The translations under genes were made by a program, and so were the position numbers. From the NCBI GenBank assembly GCA_020636315.1, contig JACJYA010000020.1:1-64000 (forward strand): DNA of 64,000 nucleotides, read 5' to 3'. Positions 16,959 to 25,109 of this stretch are shown here, piece after piece. Within the stretch, counting starts at the first letter, position 1; the number at the start of each line of letters is the position of its first letter. Under the pieces are notes generated by a model. The model was not told where the DNA came from. It did no database searches and saw nothing but the letters and a program-made list of their open reading frames with translations. Origin of the DNA: Lewinellaceae bacterium. Lineage in GTDB: Bacteria; Bacteroidota; Bacteroidia; Chitinophagales; Saprospiraceae.

Positions 16959-16969
16959 AAAAACGGACC

Positions 16970-18136
16970 ATGCCATCAGATAAAGAACAAGGCCATCAAA
17001 AACACGCCAAACTGGCCCGGCCGGACTTTGGCCATTTCCACCGCCGGGAGTGGGCCATCGTGGGTACGCCCTGCGGCAACATCAAAAAGCTGGCCTATGG
17101 CATCATCGACCGCCTCAGCGACAGCTACCGGGTGGGGTATGTGGATGCCGACCACGCCGCCGCCAATAAGGAGGGGCAAGGTAAGCACAATGCTATGGCC
17201 CACGGCGCCAGAATGGAATACACCGACAAGATCAGCTACCACCGCCTCGATTTCGATGCCAAACTGGACAGTTACCAATATCGCACTTATTTCAATGAGC
17301 AGGATGCCGTGATCGTCAATGGCAACCACTTTCCGGCCCGCAGGCAGATCGTCGTGATCGATCCGAAAAAGGAAGATTCCCTGAAGCGGAGGCTCGATCA
17401 GCTTACCGATGTCCGCCTGATCTTGTTGGTGGAAGGAGTGAACGAGGTCTATCCCTGGCTCAGAGAGAAGCTGGAAGGTTTCAGCAATATCCCGTTGATG
17501 AAGCTACAGGATGAAGCCGGCATCGCCATTCTTTTGGAGAAGGAGCTCGCGGCCGCCAAGCCTCCGCTATACGGGCTGGTGCTTGCCGGGGGCAAAAGCG
17601 AACGAATGGGCAGAGACAAAGGCCTGATCGAATACCACGGCCAGCCTCAGCGGGAACACGTAGCCGAATTGCTCAGCCATTTCTGCAAAGAAACTTTTAT
17701 TTCCTGCCGCCCCGACCAGGCAGAGGAGATGAAAAACGCCCTGCCCGACACCTTCACCGGGCTGGGGCCATTCGGCGGCATTCTCTCCGCCTTCCGCGAA
17801 CAGCCCGACGCCGCCTGGCTGGTCATCGCCTGCGACCTGCCCCTGCTTGATGAGCATACCGTTTCTCAACTGGTGGGTTTTCGCAACCCCTCCAAAGCAG
17901 CAACGGCCTTCAACAGCCCGGCCAGCGAGTTCCCGGAGCCGCTCATTGCCATCTGGGAACCCCGTTCTTATCCCATTTTGCTGCAATTCCTGGCCCAGGG
18001 GTACTCCTGTCCCCGCAAAGTGCTCATCAACTCCAATGTGGAACTGCTGGATGCCGAACGCCCCGAAGCCCTCCGCAATGTGAACAAGCCGGACGAGATG
18101 GAGGATGTCAAAGCAGTGATCAACCAAAAGACCTGA
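16970..18136 (+). CDS. mobA: MobB-like/MobA fusion: molybdenum cofactor guanylyltransferase
   Basis: 388 residues. The C-terminal ~200 residues are MobA: LYGLVLAGGKSERMGRDKGLIEYHG (nucleotide-binding LAGG-x-SxRMGxDK), GPFGGILSAF and VIACDLPLLDE. It attaches GMP to Mo-molybdopterin. The N-terminal ~185 residues resemble MobB (WAIVGTPCGNIKKLAYGIIDRL, VGYVDADHAAA), but the P-loop lacks the GK[ST] signature (GTPCGNIKKL), so GTP binding there is doubtful. It starts 11 nt after moaC and ends 1 nt before modB, showing tight operon packing. Confidence 0.88.
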   Translation: MPSDKEQGHQKHAKLARPDFGHFHRREWAIVGTPCGNIKKLAYGIIDRLSDSYRVGYVDADHAAANKEGQGKHNAMAHGARMEYTDKISYHRLDFDAKLDSYQYRTYFNEQDAVIVNGNHFPARRQIVVIDPKKEDSLKRRLDQLTDVRLILLVEGVNEVYPWLREKLEGFSNIPLMKLQDEAGIAILLEKELAAAKPPLYGLVLAGGKSERMGRDKGLIEYHGQPQREHVAELLSHFCKETFISCRPDQAEEMKNALPDTFTGLGPFGGILSAFREQPDAAWLVIACDLPLLDEHTVSQLVGFRNPSKAATAFNSPASEFPEPLIAIWEPRSYPILLQFLAQGYSCPRKVLINSNVELLDAERPEALRNVNKPDEMEDVKAVINQKT

Positions 18137-18137
18137 T

Positions 18138-18812
18138 ATGGCGGCCGCTTTCTGGCAAACGCTATGGCTGACGTTCAAGCTGGCGGCAGTGACGACGAGC
18201 CTGCTCATCCTCATCGGTATCCCCATTGCCTATTTCCTTTCCCAGAGCCGCAGCCGGCTGAAGCCCTTTCTGGAAGCGCTGATCAGCATGCCGCTGGTCC
18301 TCCCTCCTACCGTACTGGGGTTTTATTTGCTGGCGGCCTTCAGCCCTGAAGGGCAATTCGGCGCCTGGCTGGAGCAGAATCTGGGGCTGCGGCTGGTCTT
18401 TACTTTTACCGGGCTGGTAGTAGGCTCCATTTTCTACAGCCTCCCGTTCATGGTGCAGCCGGTTCAATCCGGCTTTGAGAACCTGCCCCGCAACCTGGCC
18501 GAAGCCTCTTATACCCTCGGAAAAACAAGGCTGCAAACGCTGCTGCGCATACAACTCCCCAATATCAAGCCGTCATTGCTGACCGGCATTGTACTGGCTT
18601 TTGCCCACACCGTCGGCGAATTTGGCGTCATTCTGATGATCGGAGGCAATATTCCCGGACAGACCAGAGTAGCCTCCATCGCCATTTACGACGAAGTGGA
18701 AGCGTTGAACTACGGCCTGGCCAATCAATATGCAATAGTGCTGGTGGCTTTCGCTTTTTCTATCCTGGCCCTGGTTTACAGCATCAACCGCAGGCTGCTG
18801 AGGACGGGGTGA
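18138..18812 (+). CDS. modB: Molybdate ABC transporter permease ModB
   Basis: 224 residues with about five to six transmembrane helices and the EAA loop LAEASYTLGKTRLQTLLRIQLPNIKPSLLTG typical of ModB/CysT permeases. It starts one base after the mobA stop, so it is translationally coupled. The ATPase partner modC lies 434 nt downstream, beyond two repeat elements. No periplasmic ModA gene is present in the window. Confidence 0.9.
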   Translation: MAAAFWQTLWLTFKLAAVTTSLLILIGIPIAYFLSQSRSRLKPFLEALISMPLVLPPTVLGFYLLAAFSPEGQFGAWLEQNLGLRLVFTFTGLVVGSIFYSLPFMVQPVQSGFENLPRNLAEASYTLGKTRLQTLLRIQLPNIKPSLLTGIVLAFAHTVGEFGVILMIGGNIPGQTRVASIAIYDEVEALNYGLANQYAIVLVAFAFSILALVYSINRRLLRTG

Positions 18813-18860
18813 GGGGGAGGGTGTAAAAGGTGTGAAGGTGAAGGTGTAAAAGCGTAAAGG

Positions 18861-18952
18861 GGGATAGTACTAATAAGTGTGTCCGCGTTAGGCTAACCCA
18901 CTGGTTCTCAGGGAGGTCAGGAACACAGAAACCAGGAACTATGAACACTCCC
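18861..18952 (+). repeat. 91-bp dispersed element, copy 2
   Basis: Begins GGGATAGTACTAATAAGTGT, shares GTCCGCGTTAGGCTAACCCA, and ends ACCAGGAACTATGAACACTC plus CC. It is inserted between modB and modC. Confidence 0.8.
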
Positions 18953-19098
18953 TGTCCGCGTTAAGCTAACCCGCTGGTTTCCAGGCCCGTCCTCGCTACC
19001 GCTCTGCCGGGTAAAAACTCAGCCCGTCTTCGTTCCTCAGCGTTCGACTGAGCTCACGCCGAAGTCCGGGTGAAAAACCAGAAACTATGAACAGTCCC
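18953..19098 (+). repeat. Long variant of the dispersed element (hairpin insert)
   Basis: Starts at the internal GTCCGCGTTAAGCTAACCCG (left end missing) and ends ACTATGAACAGTCCC. About 70 bp are inserted in the middle, including CCTCAGCGTTCGACTGAGCT, a palindromic segment also present in the copy at 23292. Confidence 0.75.
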
Positions 19099-19246
19099 GG
19101 CTGGGGCCCTTGTTTGCCCCAATCTTTCCACCTTTACACTTTTACACCCTTACCCTTAAACACCATTCCACCTAAACACTTATCCTCCATTACACTCCCA
19201 TTTTTCCTTCCCAATGCAGTATCTTTCCGGCCGATAAGGTGTGGCT

Positions 19247-20116
19247 ATGATTGAGATCCGGCTAAAAAAACTGCTGAGCTCGGGCGAAGGCCCTCTGCAA
19301 CTCGATATCAACCTGGAGATCGGGCAGGGGGAATTTCTGGCCATTACCGGGCCTTCCGGCAGCGGTAAAACCACGCTCCTTCGGCTGCTGGCCGGCCTTA
19401 CTCCTCCCGATGAGGGCTTCATCAGCTTTGACGGGCAGATTTGGCTGGATTCCGTAAAAGGCATCAGCATGCGCCCGCAGGAACGCAACATCGGGCTTGT
19501 TTTTCAGGACTATGCCCTGTTTCCCAATATGACCGTTCGGGAAAACCTGGAATTTGCCCTGGCTAAAAAGCAGGATAATCGTATCGTTGAAGAACTGATG
19601 GCCATTTCTGAACTGAAGGAATTGGAAGATTCCTATCCAGCCACCCTCTCCGGCGGGCAGCAGCAACGGGTGGCCCTGGCCCGCGCCCTGGTACGAAAGC
19701 CACGCCTTTTGCTACTCGACGAGCCGCTTTCCGCCCTGGATGCAAAGATTCGCGCCCGCCTGCAGAACTACATCCTGAGGCTGCATGAGAAATTCCAGCT
19801 CACCACCATTCTCGTCAGCCATGACTATCGGGAAATCTTCAAGCTGGCCAGCCGCGTCGTCGCCCTGCAACAGGGGCAGATCATCCAGCCTGACCTGCCG
19901 GCAGCAGTGCTTTTTTCCAGTGGCAGGGAAGGAGACGTCCGCCTGAACGGGGAAGTACTGACTATCGAAGAGGATGGCGCCGCCTTCGCCATCAACGTAC
20001 TCATCGGCAACAACGTGGTGCGGGTGCCGGCTTCGCCCCGGGATATCCAGCAACTGCGGCCGGGAGATAGCGTAACGGTTAGTTTTCAGGCTTTACAGCC
20101 GGAGTTGGTGAGATAG
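19247..20116 (+). CDS. modC: Molybdate ABC transporter ATPase ModC
   Basis: About 289 residues. Walker A is ITGPSGSGKTTLLRLLAG, then the Q-loop in VFQDYALFPNM, the signature LSGGQQQRVALARALVRKP, Walker B LLLLDEPLSALDAKIR and the switch His in VSHDYREIF. A short C-terminal TOBE-like part (NGEVLTIEEDGAAFAINVLIGNNVVRV) fits molybdate-family ATPases. The ATG at 19247 lies 7 nt after AAGG and is preferred over GTG at 19241. It should pair with ModB upstream, although repeats separate them. Confidence 0.88.
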   Translation: MIEIRLKKLLSSGEGPLQLDINLEIGQGEFLAITGPSGSGKTTLLRLLAGLTPPDEGFISFDGQIWLDSVKGISMRPQERNIGLVFQDYALFPNMTVRENLEFALAKKQDNRIVEELMAISELKELEDSYPATLSGGQQQRVALARALVRKPRLLLLDEPLSALDAKIRARLQNYILRLHEKFQLTTILVSHDYREIFKLASRVVALQQGQIIQPDLPAAVLFSSGREGDVRLNGEVLTIEEDGAAFAINVLIGNNVVRVPASPRDIQQLRPGDSVTVSFQALQPELVR

Positions 20117-20207
20117 GGAAAGGAGGATGGAAGGCCAGTTTGCCAAGGATGTGGATTTTTATTCTTCGTACTGGGCGGCGAAGTTCTTTGGGCTGGTGTA
20201 TTAGCAA

Positions 20208-21080
20208 TCACCTCGATTGATAAACCACTCCAACCTGGAAAGCGGGAGCCGCATAGATGTTCCTGAACGGGGTGATAAAATCATTGATGGGCAGAAAAAA
20301 GGAAGCTGTGACACCCCATTCTTCAAGTAGCATATATTGCCCGCCAAAAGAAATGCGGGTAAAGGTAGTGCCCTCACCCCGAAAAAAAGAAACGTCATCG
20401 GTACTGCCCTCAAGTCCTTTGAGTTGTGTAAACAATTTGCCGAATAACCACAACCCGGGAAGTGGCTGCCCGCCAACTTCAGCACCCAACCGCACCTGGC
20501 CGGAATATTGTTGTGTACGGAGGTTATACGCAGCAAAAGCAGAACCGTATGCCTTGCCTTCCCAGAATGATCTTGACACTGCCACCGTAGCCAGAAAGTT
20601 CCATTCGCCATCGCCGGTAGGCAGGTTGATCCTTTCTATGATGCCGAATTCATTCGGCTCTTTGGCGGTGGCGAACAGGTCTTTTTGCCCCGTTGGCAAT
20701 TCGACTCCCAGGGAAAAAGATACCGGCAATTTACTCTGATTGACTCCATATTTGAGGTCCAGCCGGAAATCGCCCAACCCGGAAACCGTGTTCGTGTTGG
20801 AAAATTTATTCCGCCCCAGTACCGGCAAATCCCCGATGATCGTAAGTTGCGAACTCAGGCCGTACTCACCATAGATGGAATAGATGGTACTGGTAAGCTT
20901 ACCGCCTTTGTCAAACAATTGTCCGTCAACGCTGTAATAATCCCGGGAAGAAAACCCATAGGCCGCAGCCTGAACATAGAGGCTGCCTTTTTCTCTGGCC
21001 CAGCCGCTTTGAGAAGCCAGCGGCGTGCTCATTAACAGTATGGCCAACAAAATCAAAAAAGAGAGAGGGATGCTTTTCAT
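20208..21080 (-). CDS. Outer-membrane beta-barrel protein (MetA-pathway/transporter-like)
   Basis: 290 residues with a signal peptide (MKSIPLSFLILLAILLMSTPLASQSG), then alternating aromatic beta strands (YVQAAAYGFSSRDYYSVDG, STIYSIYGEYGLSSQLTIIGDLPV, SGLGDFRLDLKYGV, VSFSLGVELPTGQKD) resembling the Phenol_MetA_deg/transporter outer-membrane family. It ends in an aromatic strand (PAFQVGVVYQSR). The function is not known. A REP-rich spacer separates it from the DM13 lipoprotein gene on the same strand. Confidence 0.65.
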   Translation of the reverse strand: MKSIPLSFLILLAILLMSTPLASQSGWAREKGSLYVQAAAYGFSSRDYYSVDGQLFDKGGKLTSTIYSIYGEYGLSSQLTIIGDLPVLGRNKFSNTNTVSGLGDFRLDLKYGVNQSKLPVSFSLGVELPTGQKDLFATAKEPNEFGIIERINLPTGDGEWNFLATVAVSRSFWEGKAYGSAFAAYNLRTQQYSGQVRLGAEVGGQPLPGLWLFGKLFTQLKGLEGSTDDVSFFRGEGTTFTRISFGGQYMLLEEWGVTASFFLPINDFITPFRNIYAAPAFQVGVVYQSR

Positions 21081-21170
21081 AATAGGAAGGAATTGAGAGG
21101 CACGGCGCCCTTCCGGGCAACCAATACCTGAAATGCCGGAAGAACGCCGTACTTTCTCTTACATTAATAC

Positions 21171-21411
21171 ATTAATATTCGAATCTGGGGCTAAAAAGCC
21201 CTGAAAGGGCGGGATATTTCCAGGCGGGGGCAACGCCCCTGCTTAGGATAAGGCCAGCGCCTGAGCCCTGAAGGGGCGAAATAAGCGAGGTGCCGCCCTT
21301 ACAGGGCTCAGGGCCTGCTGCCATTGTATTCCTGGGGCATTGCCCCAGGCAATGATCTATCACCCCGTTGGGGTTTTGCAAGCGTTTAGCCCTGGATTCG
21401 CATATTAATAC
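21171..21411. repeat. 240-bp element with terminal inverted repeats, copy 1
   Basis: The left end TTAATATTCGAATCTGGGGC and the right end (inverse of GCGAATCCAGGGCTAAA) match in about 21 of 24 positions. The interior is full of GC-rich palindromes (CCCTGAAAGGGCGG, GCCCTGAAGGGGCG, GGGGCATTGCCCC). The right end stops 2 bp before the DM13 stop codon. Copy 2 is at 22981-23222. Confidence 0.75.
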
Positions 21412-21412
21412 T

Positions 21413-21871
21413 TTATTGCAAAGGAGCATACCCGAAGGGAATGCCGGCGGAAGCGCACCAGATGATCACATGGGTAAATTTGGCTGCAACCGCGCCGTCG
21501 AGTTTGTAAAAACTTTCACCGTTGGAATCCACAATACCGACCAGCTTGAGGTCCGGATTACCGTTGGGAGGATCTGCCATATAAGTATCGGAAGTAGAAA
21601 GGAAGACCGTTACGGTTCCCGTTCCCAATGCAGTTTTAAAGTCCGATCCCAGTTCCAGGAAATAAGTGCCATCATCATCGGTGCCCACTGAGACAGTTCC
21701 CGCTGTGGGTGTACCATTCTGAGCAGTGAAGGCGCCGGAACGCATAGCGGTAAATGTTCCTGCCGGCTGGTTGGGGTCAACGATCATTGTATTCTCATCG
21801 TCTTTGTTGCAACTGCTCAATACCAGAGCGAAAGATGCCAGAAATAAGGCCAATAAGTTTTTCATTGTCAT
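21413..21871 (-). CDS. DM13-domain lipoprotein
   Basis: About 150 residues. The lipoprotein signal is LALFLASFALVLSSCNKDDEN. The mature part fits the DM13 domain (GTFTAMRSGAFTAQNGTPTAGTVSVG ... FLELGSDFKTALGTGTVTVFLSTSD ... VIIWCASAGIPFGYAPL), including the conserved Cys near the C-terminus. DM13 is proposed to take part in redox or electron transfer on the cell surface. It is divergent from the response regulator across 337 nt that hold phased direct repeats. The start may be the second ATG, 6 nt in. Confidence 0.82.
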   Translation of the reverse strand: MTMKNLLALFLASFALVLSSCNKDDENTMIVDPNQPAGTFTAMRSGAFTAQNGTPTAGTVSVGTDDDGTYFLELGSDFKTALGTGTVTVFLSTSDTYMADPPNGNPDLKLVGIVDSNGESFYKLDGAVAAKFTHVIIWCASAGIPFGYAPLQ

Positions 21872-21952
21872 TAATTTTTTTGATTAAAATCAATGGTTTT
21901 CATTTCCATTAATTGCCAGGGATAAAGGTAGGCTAGCGCAGGGCTGAAGGAA

Positions 21953-22166
21953 TCACAGAAGGTTCACAGTTCTGTCACAGGACACCAAAAGCCAACTATC
22001 AGTCTGAATATCAAACAATTAACACCCCGACTTCGCTTTTTTCCCCACTTAAAAGTCCGGGCCAAGACAGAACAGGTGACTAATCTCCGGACAGCAGGCA
22101 GGCGGCAAACCCCACCCATGATAAACTTGTATAAGTAATGCAAGGCTTTCGTGATGCTTTTGTGAT
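21953..22166. promoter_or_regulatory. 11-bp-phased direct repeats between DM13 and response regulator genes
   Basis: TCACAG occurs three times at 21953, 21964 and 21975, exactly 11 bp apart. GTGAT occurs at 22151 and 22162, also 11 bp apart and in the opposite sense. Direct repeats at one helical turn are the classical binding arrangement of OmpR/PhoB-type regulators, and such a gene starts at 22209. The rest of the 337-nt gap shows nothing else. Confidence 0.5.
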
Positions 22167-22208
22167 ACTTGCTCCTTAAATTGAATCGGCATTACAATCC
22201 TCCCGCTT

Positions 22209-22913
22209 ATGAAAAATGTACTGGTGATCGAAGACGACCGCAATATTGTGGACCTGCTGGAGATCCATTTGAAGGACCTCAATTTCAACCTCGAAAAATG
22301 TTACCGGGGAGAAGAAGGGTTGGCCAAAGCCCGCATGGGGTCGTTTGACCTGATCATTCTGGACATTATGCTGCCCGGGCTGGACGGGCTGGAGATCTGC
22401 CGGCACCTTCGCGTGGAGGGCATTCAAACACCAATTATGATGCTGACTGCCAAATCCGAAGAGATCGACAAAGTGCTGGGGCTGGAGCTGGGAGCCGACG
22501 ATTACCTGACTAAACCGTTCAGCGTGCGCGAATTCATCGCCCGCGCCAAAGCGATAATGCGCCGCATGGAAATGGCCGCTGTTCCGGCAAACGCCGGAGC
22601 CTCCACCTCCCGCCTGTCCTTCGATAACCTGGACATTGACCTCGACCGCCGGAAAGTATCTCTGGAAGGGAAACGGGTGGACCTGTCGCGAAAGGAATTT
22701 GAATTGCTGGCACTGCTGGCATCCAACCCCGGGAAGAGCTACGACCGCTCCCGCATCCTCAACCTGGTCTGGGGCTACGACTTCGACGGGTATGAACATA
22801 CCGTCAATTCCCATATCAACCGGTTGCGCAGCAAGATAGAACCGGATATGGCCAACCCCAAGTACATTCTGACGACCTGGGGGGTGGGGTACCGGTTTAA
22901 TGAGGAGCTTTGA
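22209..22913 (+). CDS. OmpR/PhoB-family response regulator
   Basis: 234 residues. The receiver domain has an acidic pocket (EDD at 8-10), phospho-acceptor D52 in LIILDIMLPGLDGLE and the switch Lys in YLTKPFSVREF. The C-terminal winged helix has KEFELLALLASNPGKSYDRSRILNLVWGYDFDGYEHTVNSHINRLRSKIE. The partner is the histidine kinase at 23606, separated by 692 nt of repeat DNA. The phased direct repeats upstream may be its own binding site. The stimulus is unknown. Confidence 0.93.
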   Translation: MKNVLVIEDDRNIVDLLEIHLKDLNFNLEKCYRGEEGLAKARMGSFDLIILDIMLPGLDGLEICRHLRVEGIQTPIMMLTAKSEEIDKVLGLELGADDYLTKPFSVREFIARAKAIMRRMEMAAVPANAGASTSRLSFDNLDIDLDRRKVSLEGKRVDLSRKEFELLALLASNPGKSYDRSRILNLVWGYDFDGYEHTVNSHINRLRSKIEPDMANPKYILTTWGVGYRFNEEL

Positions 22914-22980
22914 GGAAGGAGGAGGAGAGGGGGAGACTGGGGAGAGGGGGAGATATATTGTTATATGGTTATATTGTTAT

Positions 22981-23222
22981 GCGAATCCAGAGCTAAAACG
23001 TCCTGTAGGGACGACATATCGGAAGACGTGGCCCCGAGTTAGGGACGACCCGTGCCGTAGGTACGGGACATAGCGATCAGGCCAACGCCAATGTGCCGTA
23101 CCTACGGCACGGAGGTTCATTTTTCAACATTTTTTTACCGATATTTTGTACCTAACGGCACAATATCTAAGTATCCGGCCGGCGCCGGTAGTCAAATCGC
23201 CCCCATTTAGCTCTGGATTCGC
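22981..23222. repeat. 240-bp element with terminal inverted repeats, copy 2
   Basis: GCGAATCCAGAGCTAAA at 22981-22997 is perfectly inverted at 23206-23222. The interior has palindromes such as CCTGTAGGGACG and TGCCGTAGGTACGG/CCGTACCTACGGCA. It has the same termini and length class as the element at 21171-21411. Confidence 0.8.
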
Positions 23223-23291
23223 ATATTGTTATAGTGTTATAGTGTTGCCTTTGTTGGGACAATGTCGCGTTCAAACGCGGTCAAAAATACA

Positions 23292-23457
23292 GGGACAATT
23301 CATAGTTTCTGGTTTCTGAGTTTTTACCCAGACTTCGGCGTGAGCTCAGTCGAACGCTGAGGTGCGAAGATTTTTCCGGCACCGCAAAGCGAGTGTCCTC
23401 GGCAGAGTCGGGACTGACGAGACGGGCCTGTCCTCCCTGGAATCCAGCGAGTTGGCT
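23292..23457 (-). repeat. Long variant of the dispersed element, second copy
   Basis: Read on the plus strand it starts GGGACAATTCATAGTTTCTG and carries TTCGGCGTGAGCTCAGTCGA, as in the inverse of 18953-19098. It ends near CCTGGAATCCAGCGAGTTGG. It is more diverged than the short copies. Confidence 0.65.
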
Positions 23458-23605
23458 ATATATGGACATAATTGCCTGAACCTCCTCACAATACAACCCT
23501 ATGGCTATCAACCTATTACACAATTTATCAATCCGGGAATTTCCCATTCGGCAGAGCGGCAACAAGCTATAGCAATATAACCCTCATAACAATACAGCAT
23601 ATAAA

Positions 23606-25078
23606 ATGAACCCAACCACCGGCCTGAACCGCCTTTACTGGAAGATCTCCGCTACACTTCTCCTCGTATTGGCGCTGCTGGGAGTAGGGTACCTGCTCAT
23701 CACTTCCTACACCGCCCGGCGTTATCTTCAGGAAGTTAATCAGCGCCTCTACGGAGGCATTGCCAGACAGCTCGTCAAAGAGACCCAGCCTCTGGTGAAC
23801 GGGCAACCGGATACGGCTGCCACTCATGATATCATGCACTCCATGATGGTGATCAACCCCAGCGTGGAAGTGTATCTGCTGGACACAGAAGGGGAGATCA
23901 TAGATTATGTAGTCCCCAACAAATCGGTGAAGCTGGAAAGGGTGAGCCTGGGGCCGGTGCGAAAATTCATCAGCAGCGAAGGGCAGGCTTTTGTACTCGG
24001 AGACGACCCCAAGAACCCGGAGGTAAAAAATGCCTTCTCCGCTGCGCCTATCATTGAAGACGGGAAGCTGACCGGCTATGCCTATATCATTCTGGCCAGT
24101 GAAGAACAGGCCGCCGTCACCTCCCACCTCTTCGGCAGTTACATGCTCAAACTGGGGGCCGATATGTTTTTCATGGCCCTGGTAATAGCACTGGCCATCG
24201 GGCTGATCGCCATCGGGCTGATCACGCGCAACCTCAGGCGCATCGTGGAGCGCGTCCGCCGGTTCAAAGAAGGGGATTACAATGTCCGCATCCCCGAAAA
24301 AGACAAGGGAGAACTGGCCCTGCTGGCGGATACCTTTAACGAAATGGCGGATAAGATCGAGGAGAACATCAAGCAGCTCAAATCCATGGACCGCCTGAGG
24401 CAGGAACTGATCGCCAACGTTTCTCACGACCTGCGAACTCCCCTCGCTCTGGTGCAAGGCTACATCGAGACCCTGCTGATGAAAGAGGACAGCCTGCAGC
24501 CGGAAGAGCGCCGGAAATATCTGGAGATCGTATTGGACAGCTCGGAAAAATTGTCCAGGCTGGTCGCACAGTTGTTCGAATATTCCAAACTGGAAACAGA
24601 CCAGATACAGCCCGAGAAAGAACCTTTTCTACTCTCGGAGCTGGCCCAGGACGTATTTGTCAAATACCAGATCCTGGCCCGGGAGAAGAACATCGAGATC
24701 AGGCTGGATGCCCCGCCGGAGCTCCCCCTGGTATTCGCCGATGTAGCGCTGGTCGAGCGCGTCCTGCAAAACCTGATGGACAATGCGCTGAAATTCACAC
24801 CACCGGGCGGCAGCGTGGCCATTCAGCTCAAAAACCGGCCGAAAGGAGTAGAAATACGGATCTCCGATACCGGGCCGGGCATCCCCGAAAGCGAACAATC
24901 TCACATCTTCGAGCGCTACCGGAAATCGACGTCTGTGGAGAACAAAAAGGTGGGCACCGGCCTGGGGCTGGCCATTGTAAAGAAGATCCTGGAGATACAC
25001 AACGCTGCTATTCAGGTGCAGAGCAAGCCGGGGCAGGGGGCGGCGTTTTGGTTCATGCTGCCCGCGTATCAGCAGTGA
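23606..25078 (+). CDS. Membrane sensor histidine kinase (HAMP, HisKA, HATPase)
   Basis: 490 residues. TM1 is about 15-35 (ATLLLVLALLGVGYLLITSY) and TM2 about 180-208 (FFMALVIALAIGLIAIGLI), with a ~145-residue extracytoplasmic sensor between them. HAMP follows (RRFKEGDYNVRIPEKDKGELALLADTFNEM). HisKA carries phospho-His ~274 in NVSHDLRTPLALVQGY. HATPase has LMDNALKFTP (N box), ISDTGPGIP (G1) and GTGLGLAIVKKI (G2). It is the partner of the response regulator upstream despite the repeat-filled spacer. The sensed signal is unknown. Confidence 0.93.
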   Translation: MNPTTGLNRLYWKISATLLLVLALLGVGYLLITSYTARRYLQEVNQRLYGGIARQLVKETQPLVNGQPDTAATHDIMHSMMVINPSVEVYLLDTEGEIIDYVVPNKSVKLERVSLGPVRKFISSEGQAFVLGDDPKNPEVKNAFSAAPIIEDGKLTGYAYIILASEEQAAVTSHLFGSYMLKLGADMFFMALVIALAIGLIAIGLITRNLRRIVERVRRFKEGDYNVRIPEKDKGELALLADTFNEMADKIEENIKQLKSMDRLRQELIANVSHDLRTPLALVQGYIETLLMKEDSLQPEERRKYLEIVLDSSEKLSRLVAQLFEYSKLETDQIQPEKEPFLLSELAQDVFVKYQILAREKNIEIRLDAPPELPLVFADVALVERVLQNLMDNALKFTPPGGSVAIQLKNRPKGVEIRISDTGPGIPESEQSHIFERYRKSTSVENKKVGTGLGLAIVKKILEIHNAAIQVQSKPGQGAAFWFMLPAYQQ

Positions 25079-25109
25079 TCAGGAAACAAACTTTCTGGAA
25101 AACTCCTTT

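Larger units (their letters stand above)
18818..19200. other. modB-modC gap filled with repeats
   Basis: The gap holds an octamer array of gtgtaaaa-like units (about 18822-18860), two tandem copies of the dispersed element (18861-18952 and 18953-19098), and an opposed octamer array of ttttacac-like units (about 19120-19195). The octamer arrays are inverted to each other and bracket the elements. No gene is seen. Confidence 0.7.
22914..23605. other. Repeat-filled gap between response regulator and kinase
   Basis: An 8-bp-period purine array and a tatattgt array (about 22920-22980) come first, then the 240-bp element (22981-23222), the long dispersed element (23292-23457) and further caatataa-type octamers up to the kinase start. 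No ORF with coding character is seen. Confidence 0.7.
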
